Shown here: piece by piece, positions 56,203 through 64,000 of the stretch
Numbering within the stretch: position 1 is the stretch's first letter
Layout: each line of letters begins with the position of its first letter
NCBI GenBank assembly: GCA_905331475.1
Contig: CAJNYU010000505.1
Location: 62,001-126,000, forward strand
Origin: Rotaria socialis
Lineage: Eukaryota > Rotifera > Eurotatoria > Philodinida > Philodinidae
Reading direction: 5' to 3'
Length of the DNA stretch: 64,000 bases
The notes under the pieces: model-generated
The model's input: the letters and a program-made list of their open reading frames with translations, nothing else
Told to the model about the DNA's origin: nothing
Databases searched by the model: none
Position numbers and translations under genes: made by a program

Positions 56203-57098
56203 TTTTACGGTACAGATCAAAAGAATAACGACCGATTATCTAAAAATCACGATTTGCGCAAAGCTTTTTTGTTTTGTTTTTTAGCAAATAATCTTTTGAT
56301 CAAAATCTATGCTACTATTTCCTTTTCAGCTCGTTGCCGTAGACGGCACGAGTGACTTTTGCAACTTTATGATTTCGATTTTTATATCAATGAATTTCAA
56401 ATATAGGCAAGTCTTACTTGTGTTAAATAATTGCTTATGCATTGCTTGCACAGTGTGAATCAAGCACTTGTATGTTTATTCAAATCAACAGAATGTTTTC
56501 TCCCCTATGAATGCAGTCACTTTCCTATTGTGAACGGTGTATAATTTGAACACACTTGCATGCGTATTTTCTCATCCATGTAGTTATACACGCCTCAAGC
56601 ATATTCGATTGTATACTTACACATGATTTTCTTCATAAAATCTAGAAGAAAAGTTGAATTAACATTGACAATGAACGATGCAATACTTTCTTCCTAGGTA
56701 GAGAAGGTGAGTCATATACTTTTTTCTTCTGTTCTGTACATTAACCAATCGAAAGCATGAATTCATAGTCATTTTGTCAACAAAAATCGGTTCATATTTG
56801 ATGGAAAGTTGGAAAATACCGAGTTATTTGAGTGTTTGCACAAGCAAATCTACGACAAAGCTGGGAATGAGATAGACAGAACACAGGTGAACTTCGAACT
56901 GTTTCCCTGTCAGCTTTCCAAGTAGAATGCCAATGAATATGAATCAGTTGTTCCACTCACACTCTAACATCTCTCGGTCCGTTGGAGTGTAGATGCCTAG
57001 AAGTCAACAATCACCCATATCCGCATCCTCGAGTTACAAGTAACAGACAGATAACAAGAATTCATTTTTAAATCGATCTTCTGTTGAAATTACGAAAT
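56203..57098. other. Intergenic between RING gene and EMC7
   Basis: About 900 bp, both flanking genes on the minus strand. It holds the 3' UTR of the RING gene and the promoter of EMC7. No other feature can be supported. Confidence 0.4.
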
Positions 57099-58355
57099 TT
57101 ATTCACAATCTAAAAAATGATCATTCTCATCGTTTGTCACTGGTACGACTGGTGGAACAGGGTTTAAACTGCGTCGTAAAGAAAAAGCCAGAAAAAACGT
57201 AGTCCAAGCAAGACAAGTTGCAGTTAAATACGGAGGTATACAATAGATATAGAGTCGAATAAGTAACAACAAGAGTTTCATCAGAACAAAAAAACCAATA
57301 TAATATAGTGATAGAACAGTAGGCGTTTCAGACCTTTCAAGATCGTCAAGTATGAAAAACGGATATGCTGATTGGTAAAAAATGCAAACGAGGCTAACAA
57401 AAATAATGATTGTTGTATCATGGAACGTTTGAAATAAGACAGGTAGACCAAAAGTCAGTAGGCCACTGAACAAAAGGGTTTGAGCACAGGCTAAGTAAAC
57501 GGATGTTTTCATTCTCTCTATAACTCTTGTTGAAGTGACAATAATTAAAAATGGAACAATCGAAAAAAAGCCAAGCCAACACAGCATAAATAAGATCTGC
57601 GGCACTTTTTTGGGATTTCGTAGTAGTAAAAGGAACATCGAAAATAGACGGTAGAGCAAACTATGTTGACGAGATTCGAAAAGACGTTGGATTCCAGGAA
57701 GACAAATTGTTGGCGGTTTTGCAATGTCATCCACGGCTTGGTCGAACACTGAAAGAAATCGATTTCCAGCGGCCGATGTCTGTTCAGTGGCAGAAATATT
57801 GTTGGCTTCATTTTCTGTCGTTGGAGGTGGTGATAATATTTGCTTAAGCTTCTCCTGCCAGCATACTTGATAGTGACTTTGTAGCAATGTCTGTTCTACA
57901 ACACATTGACACCAAATACATTTTACAAATCTAGGTTTGCACGATGATTGATGCTCATCGATCTGATCTACGAGCACGAGTTCTTCACATATAGGACATC
58001 GTTTAGTTCGAAATATGCACGCGACCTGTTCATGCTGTTCCAATAAATCGTACGGTAAAATTTCTGTGCAACCGAATGATGCATTACAACAGCGAACACG
58101 TAAACGACTGAAGATGGATTGAATATGTGGAGGAGCTCGCTTGATTTCGAATGAAGTGCATCGAAATGGGCACGTAGTTGGATTTACTTCAAGCCACTTC
58201 TGAATACACTTGTGGCAAAACAGATTTTGACAAAAAGAGCAGCTAGATGGCTTCCATAGAAGATACTGGCAAATTGGACAGAAATATTCATTCGGTATAA
58301 GAAAGTCATCGTTGACGATACGTTCTCGGTCGATATAGCTTCCGGCTGAATCCAT
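57099..58355 (-). CDS. RING/TRAF-type zinc-finger multi-pass membrane protein, putative E3 ubiquitin ligase
   Basis: A single exon of 418 residues. The N-terminal RING-like finger (26-66) has ligands C26-x2-C29, C39-x2-C42, C47-x2-C50 and C62-x3-C66. The position that is His in NRDP1/TRAF-type RINGs (CxH) is Asn44 here, so the site is atypical. TRAF-type zinc fingers follow at about 85-170 (CC...C, CPICEEL, HQSSC, KCIWCQC, H...C). After a polar linker come about five to six hydrophobic helices (about 255-400), then an acidic tail. The layout resembles membrane-bound RNF41/TRAF-like ligases with a TM bundle; I know no exact vertebrate orthologue. A TTGTAG acceptor lies about 18 bp upstream of the ATG. 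It would act at ER or endosomal membranes (inference). Intact ORF. Confidence 0.7.
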   Translation of the reverse strand: MDSAGSYIDRERIVNDDFLIPNEYFCPICQYLLWKPSSCSFCQNLFCHKCIQKWLEVNPTTCPFRCTSFEIKRAPPHIQSIFSRLRVRCCNASFGCTEILPYDLLEQHEQVACIFRTKRCPICEELVLVDQIDEHQSSCKPRFVKCIWCQCVVEQTLLQSHYQVCWQEKLKQILSPPPTTENEANNISATEQTSAAGNRFLSVFDQAVDDIAKPPTICLPGIQRLFESRQHSLLYRLFSMFLLLLRNPKKVPQILFMLCWLGFFSIVPFLIIVTSTRVIERMKTSVYLACAQTLLFSGLLTFGLPVLFQTFHDTTIIIFVSLVCIFYQSAYPFFILDDLERSETPTVLSLYYIGFFVLMKLLLLLIRLYIYCIPPYLTATCLAWTTFFLAFSLRRSLNPVPPVVPVTNDENDHFLDCE

Positions 58356-61337
58356 GATTAATGAACAGTCTACAATGAATCATAGAATTTATATTAGGAA
58401 ATTAGTCATGCAACCGGTTGGATATCGGTATGTACCAATATCATTCCGATTAGTTTCTGTTGAACTGGGCACTAGTGGGCAGATTTCCAAGAACTGAAAT
58501 TTCCTAGCTAAATATGCATCTTTCAGAAACTGCAGGGATGAAACATTCAAGTTTTAGAAAGTATCAGAAACTTTAGTAATTACCGCAATCTTATTCACCT
58601 GTTGCCGAAACAAAAATAAAGTCATTTTCTAGAAGTTTCGGAAATTACTCATTCTGTATTATGACATAACCAGAGTTTCCGGAAGTACATTACCTGTAGC
58701 TTCAAACTTTCTGAGAAATTACTGAGATTACAATTGCATTTTAAGGGAACTTCGACAAAACCGTAACATAGGAAAAAATCTTTCTCAACAAATTTCCTGT
58801 AAATATTACTAGAAATTCTTCTCACTTTTAAGGGTAAGATCGTTTAATCTAGATATATCGATCATTAAATCTACTTCCTTTGTGTCCTTATTTGGTTTTA
58901 TACTATGATTTTTATCCAAAATGAACGGGAAATTTCTTTCGCATGTAATGGCATTGATGGAAGCTTCAAGAGAAATTTGATATTTACTTTTTCGAAAATC
59001 TGTGCGTACCTCTTATTTTTTTATATACTCATCAGGCCTCTACATTATTGAAGCACTCATGTTTAGAAAAAAAGCAGAGTCACAATGAAAATAAAGGTAA
59101 AATAAAATAATATGAAGTACGAACGGAAACAAGGAGCAAAAAGAAGAATGTTAGCGGGTGACTGATCTAACGTATCAATAATTAATCTCTTCTTCATTTT
59201 GTAAAGCACATCTTTATATATGAGTTAACTAGGAAAAAACCCTAAAGATATTTCGAAGAAAAACATGTGTTGATACGAAAAATACCTATATTATTGCAAC
59301 ACGAAAGGAAAGAGAAAATGACAAAAGCAATATATATGACTCTCACTAAAAAATGAGAAGAAGAGAGCGAGCAGAGAAAGGGGGTGATAGCCAAAAGAAA
59401 AAAGAAAAAAACAACTTTAAAGAAAGATGAATTAATAGTTGAATCAACTTTTGATAATGTAACCGACGAATTTTTCTAGATAATCCGGAAAAACCCGACT
59501 TTTTTTGCAGAGTGACCTCTAATTCATATCAAATGTTTGATATTCTGAAAGGATATATGAGTAAACGAATTAATAAGGAACGAATATCATCAATGCTATC
59601 GACAAAAGCAGTATCTTCTGAAGAATCAACCTGTACAACTCCTAAACAATTATGTATCGATGCCGACGATACTTTCAATGATTATAATAAAGAGAATATT
59701 CTTGATTAGTCTATTTTATTTTTTCTTTATACTAATGGTTAATATCAATATTTTTCTTGTGCCCTTTTTGTTTTGCTTAAGATATATTTATTAAGTTAAA
59801 ATTAGCATATCTTTCTACTCATGAATAAACTTCTATCTAAGTGAAAGTCAGATTACGTGATTCTTGTTGTAATATAGCTCAAGGATTAACACACAAAAAA
59901 CTTATTTCATCTTCTACTACTTTAGCTTCGTCACAGTAGAAATCGAATTTCGGAGTCCAGTGCCATTTTTTACTCCAACTCCAACTCCGACCCCATCGGA
60001 GTCGGAATCGGGTTTCGGACTCCTGTGCAGTACACTACTTGGGATGTGTCAATTATAACAGAAGAAGCATAACGGAGTTGATTAGCTACTTCAGTAATCA
60101 TTACTTTCTCTTTGTAGTTGGTAGATCCTACCATTTTCACTCGGATTGTCTAATATGGGTTTCTTCAATAATTTCTGAAATCGAGTTGGATCTATTAATT
60201 AACTAATTTCTCTTTTATAGGATTATTGGTACACCTTGTTCATTAATAACTTCAACATCAGTAACAGAGGGTAAAATTGAAATAATCAATAAATATATTT
60301 ATTCTTTTTGATACACAATCAAAAAAGTATTGCCAAAATGATTTTAAATATCCACTATCATGGTTGCTAGATGAACATTTACGTCCATCAGCATTGACAT
60401 TTTTTCTTCTCGATTAAAAGAATTTTTAAATTAATTTCGATTAAAAACTACGACGACAAATATACCAAAAAGCCATGCCATTGGAATTACCAAGACTGAA
60501 AAGTGTTTTTCGAATCTATCGATAACACTAACACCACAGGATGTTTCAAATAAAAGAATCGAAAACAGCTGTAAAGAAATCTCTATCAAAGCATATGGCG
60601 AAAAATAATCAAATGTAAAAGCAGTGAATACATTCCATGTTATTTATTTAGTTTGGCAGTTATTATTACTTCCGTGTGTCAGATTGAATTCATTTTTATT
60701 CGCGTGAAAATCGAAGAAAATACATATTTCGTTTTCTTGTACTATCGTGTCGTCGGTGTGCATTTTGTTCTTGTATTGATCAAATTTTGACTCGATTCTT
60801 TGCGCTCATGATGTTATGAATGGTTTCTCTGATTGTGCTTGTCCGTTTCTTATTAATTTTGTTGTTTTTATTTCGGAATTATTATTATTATATTTGTGCA
60901 CATTATCATCTTAATAAGCTCTGCTCTTTGTTCCAGAAATTAGTGAACCAAAAGAGAATTTATTTAATTTTTATATTAAAAAAAAAATAAAATAGAATAA
61001 ACAGTGAATTCTATAATTTAAATGACCTCACGTGAACATACTGAGAAAGTTGGCAACAGAGTTATATATTTTTTCGAGTGGCATCGGTTTCAAATGGCTA
61101 TGTAAAAAAATGAATAGACAGATAGATGTCGTCCAATATTTCACATTGTACTATTGAACGAGAAGAACAGCTAATCATTTTCCAAGTAATTGTCACGGTA
61201 TAATTAATGAATGTATAAAACAATGAACGATTATGTTGATATAGGCAGATGATAAATACATCAATGCATATCATTATGCATTCAGAATGCGCCAAGAGGT
61301 GTTTTTTTTTATTGTAGATTGATAAATTTTTTTTAAC
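58356..61337. other. Mostly non-coding region with two possible exons
   Basis: A plausible plus-strand exon lies at 59510-59709 (listed separately). A second small GT-AG bounded open stretch sits near 60222-60270 (IIGTPCSLITSTSV). A simple TCCAACTCCGAC / GGAGTCGGAATCGG inverted low-complexity block lies at 59970-60030. The rest has no supported feature. Confidence 0.35.
59510..59709 (+). CDS. Possible terminal exon of an unknown plus-strand gene (KEN-box-like end)
   Basis: A strong acceptor (TTTTTTTGCAG, ending 59509-59511) opens a frame of about 65 residues ending at the TAG of 59707-59709. It contains MFDILKGYMSKRINKERISS, a Ser/Glu-rich middle and an acidic end with YNKEN. I could not find a partner exon upstream with matching phase. 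No family recognised. It might also be a small single-exon ORF starting at MFDILK. Confidence 0.25.
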
Positions 61338-61512
61338 ATGGAGCAGCAGCTACTGGAAATCTTACCAAAAGATTGGAACATTTTTATTGTCAATGAACAT
61401 GCGGCACCTGTAACAACGGTCCTCCGAAAATAGATTAAAAGGCTGAGTCCTGGGTTAGATCAAGCAACGGGTGGAAAACCAATTCTGGTCTTGTTATATT
61501 TTTCTCGAGGAT
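61338..61512 (+). pseudogene. Exon-like segment with one in-frame TAG, phase-compatible with next gene
   Basis: From the ATG at 61338 the frame runs 31 codons (MEQQLLEILPKDWNIFIVNE...), meets TAG at 61431-61433, then continues 26 codons (…GGKPILVLLYFSRG) to a perfect donor GTAAGT at 61513. Splicing to an acceptor at 61676-61677 would join in phase to the coiled-coil gene starting at 61683. The stop makes the upstream part untranslated, a nonsense allele or a sequence error. The family is not recognised. Confidence 0.35.
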
Positions 61513-61682
61513 GTAAGTAGATAACTGTAAACTAATAAAAATAAGCAGCAGTGTTGGTAACCAGGAAACGGGTTCCGCTTGCTATAATTCTTCTTAGTCC
61601 ATAATGAAACTGAATATTACGGATATTCTCATGTAAAAATAGGAAAACTAGAGCTATTCTTATTCTTGTAAATTTAGATATT

Positions 61683-63838
61683 ATGAAACCAAATCCTCAT
61701 CGTCGAAACAAGAGAAATAATATTCGTTCTGGTTCACCGAATACAAATAATACAACACCACTTCAACAAGTTCAAGACGTACATACACCGATTTCTCAAC
61801 CAGTAAAAATAGCATCACGTGATGCCATTACTACGGATGATTCAAATAATACAATGTTACTTCAGTCGGTCGTAAAATCAATGACACCCGTTGCTCTACC
61901 ATTACAAAACCGAACAACTCAACCTGATATTACAGAACATGTCAATGATACTGTAATACTTCAGTCAATCGAAAATGTAGTAAGCCCAATTGCTTTACAA
62001 ACACAAGAAACATCGAATGAACATAATTGTACACATATTTATTCATCTGTATCGCCTGTTGAACTTGAACCAAAAACTGTTCACGGTAAAATTTTTAAGG
62101 AAGCTGCTTACAGATACTGATCTATAATGGAGAGCTAGCTGTTCTATGGTGCATTTTTTACTGAGAAGTTTAGTAAAAATAGTCGTCATTCGAGAGGATG
62201 CATACATTTGTTACAATGCCATCGTTCTGTTTTGAATTTCTGTTACCTTATTTGTATCGCTTGAGAAATAAAGCAAGGTATAGGTTTAACACATAAAAAT
62301 TCTACTTTATTTTATTTGGAATTGCATACAAGACTCGTCTGTCATCATTTATTTATTTATTTCAGTGATTTCAACATGTGGCCTAAGACCTAATGTAGAT
62401 CCTCAAACAATTAATCAAGATTTCGAAAAGTGAGTATCTATTACCTTTCGATTAGTTGCTAGATATTTTGATATATTTACACTTGTACTTTATGTAATAA
62501 GAAAAATTTTAATTGTTTTTTTCTTCAATTTATATATGAGTCCGAATACGATTAAGAATAAGCTATTCATCAAAAATATAAACTATCAGAGTTCAAATCT
62601 ACTTGAAATTCATGTACTTTTGATTCATTGTTTGATTGATGAAACTGTAAACCTATTGCTCTTGATTTGTAGTTGATATTTAATATCTAAAAGACGATTA
62701 AAGAGAACCTGCATAAAGGTTTGCAATCATAGCGAAAAAGAATAAATGAAAAATACACTTGTAACAGTATTCAAGACCCAATACATTTATAAACTTTGAT
62801 TGTCGAGATTTCAACCCATTGATAAAGCGTGTACATGTACATACATCATTTTAAATATATTTTCATTAAAGTTTCTACTTGTTCCGATGCGTTTATTTCT
62901 ACTTTTCCTGTTACTTGAACCTAGTGTCCGTAAGAAATAAGATAATATAGTTTTGATTGTTTTGGTAATTGAAATTTAAACTGAAGATAAATAACTAATA
63001 TTTTATACTACATCGGATATTGTATCATTTGGATTTAAAGAATAATACAAGATGACAAATGATTTATTTTCGAAATATAAATTAGCAAAGAAATTGACAA
63101 CGACCAGGAACCAATTATTCTGTTGAAAGTATTCTGTAAAAACGAGTATTTTTCCACTATTTAGATTACAAATCGAACCATTGGTAATGTCTATTTCTTC
63201 ATCACCACCACCGCTGCCATCTTTAAAGCAAGCAATTACAACAACTCAGGCGTACGGTTACAATATGTTTTATGTAGTATGCTCTTTGAGCAAATTCATG
63301 ATATTTCTTACTATTGACGCTTTAGGTCGACGATAATTACGGTGATGTAATTGCTGCTGAAGATTTTGTTTATGGTGAAAAAGACCAAATGGATATCGCT
63401 GACGTCCGTCTTGAGAGTTTAGATGAAGAGGATGCCGATTTCATAAGAAAAATGCAAGACGACAACAATAAAATGATAGCCGGTTGGAATGAAGAGGTGA
63501 ATAAACTCGAAAATCACCTCAAACAATTAAGAAAAGAAACGAACACGGTAAACAAACAATTAAAGGAAGCCACTACGAAAAGACAAAATGAAACACTGAA
63601 GCTGCACAAAAAATTAAATGAGACAATAGCAATGTTGAAGTCGAAAAAATCGTAAGTCATAATTGTACGTCAGACGTATAAATCATTTTGACTTTTAGAC
63701 GTGTTCATTCGAAAAAGCCTCTCAAACGACCAGGAATGAAAATCATAGTAAGTGTCTCTATATCAACCTAAAGAAAATGTTGACTAATGGAAGTCGTTTG
63801 CTTTTTCTTTCTTTTAGAATGTACTTCACCGTAAATGA
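61683..63838 (+). CDS. Unknown coiled-coil protein with basic tail
   Basis: Six exons join in phase: 61683-62085, 62366-62429, 63165-63273, 63326-63651, 63699-63747 and 63818-63838, giving 323 residues. The N-terminus is basic (HRRNKRNNIR) and then polar and Thr/Gln-rich. It carries three loosely repeated motifs of the form N-x-T-x-L-Q-x-V-x(3-5)-[TS]-P-[VI]-[AS] (TPLQQVQDVHTPIS, TMLLQSVVKSMTPVA, TVILQSIENVVSPIA). A SPPPLPS stretch and an acidic segment precede a long coiled coil (about residues 218-300, rich in K/E/N/L heptads). The C-terminus is strongly basic (KKPLKRPGMK). No TM or signal peptide. The composition suggests a nuclear or cytoskeletal scaffold, but I cannot name it. Exon 1 may extend upstream (see the 61338 segment). 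The second intron is 735 bp. Confidence 0.6.
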
Positions 63839-64000
63839 AACATTGTTTTACAGTCATCGTTTTTCATGATTGTTTGTGAAACAAAATAACATGTATCGCT
63901 ATTTTTTTTTTACAAGTATGCTTGTATTTTTTTATGGAAAGTTCCATTAGCCTTTGTGTATAAATTAACCGATATCAGCATTCCATATCGTACTTATTAA

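Noticed and set aside
60222..60270. Small GT-AG bounded open segment
   Set aside because: About 16 codons with no phase-compatible partner and no homology visible. Too weak to call an exon.

Overview
The window looks like animal nuclear DNA, most likely from a bdelloid rotifer. It is AT-rich. Most genes are split by short GT-AG introns of about 50-60 bp, with a minority of longer introns, many of which carry repeats. The conserved genes are metazoan: DTD1, a ZDHHC9/14/18-type palmitoyltransferase, POLR1D/AC19, adenylosuccinate lyase, AIMP2, deoxyhypusine synthase, a tetraspanin and EMC7. The bdelloid assignment is inference. It rests on an ADP-ribosyltransferase fused to kinesin-light-chain-type TPRs, on interstitial TGTGGG tracts, on an intron-less broken SDR of bacterial/fungal type, and on AG acceptors lying at or just upstream of start codons, as expected for spliced-leader trans-splicing.

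Layout. 0-8 kb: minus-strand genes (an unknown disordered protein, a small secreted prepropeptide, DTD1, a DHHC palmitoyltransferase) and a 302-bp near-perfect palindrome. 8-12.8 kb: mostly non-coding, with degenerate TCGTAA-type repeats and an SDR pseudogene. 12.8-21.5 kb: a large secreted/multi-pass membrane protein, a tRNA-Thr, a long empty stretch, and a repeat-built Cys/Trp-rich secreted protein with an in-frame stop. 22.4-31.2 kb: a dense minus-strand housekeeping block in the order of transcription tetraspanin, DHPS, AIMP2, ADSL, POLR1D. Three of its gaps are short enough to suggest a trans-spliced operon. 31-45.5 kb: an accessory region. It holds two copies of a non-coding repeat that end in telomere-like TGTGGG tracts, an ART-TPR gene, and a gene I reconstruct from three phase-compatible exons as a membrane-anchored, Thr-rich-stalked VMO1 protein. 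It ends with an orphan type I membrane protein. 45.5-64 kb: a 23-bp-periodic tandem repeat, a damaged helical-protein gene, an intron-less HELFH putative metallopeptidase, a 683-bp TIR element, EMC7, a RING/TRAF-zinc-finger multi-pass protein and a coiled-coil protein at the right edge.

The housekeeping genes have unrelated core functions (purine synthesis, Pol I/III, hypusination, tRNA-synthetase scaffold). If the block is one transcription unit, the link is likely shared growth-related expression rather than a common pathway. The most unusual items are the membrane-tethered VMO1 architecture, the telomere-like ends of the dispersed repeat, the ART-TPR protein, the triplicated secreted protein whose stop codon overlaps a splice donor, and an AIMP2 lacking its GST domain. 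All exon joins were made by eye from splice consensus and reading-frame phase. No alignment or database search was possible.
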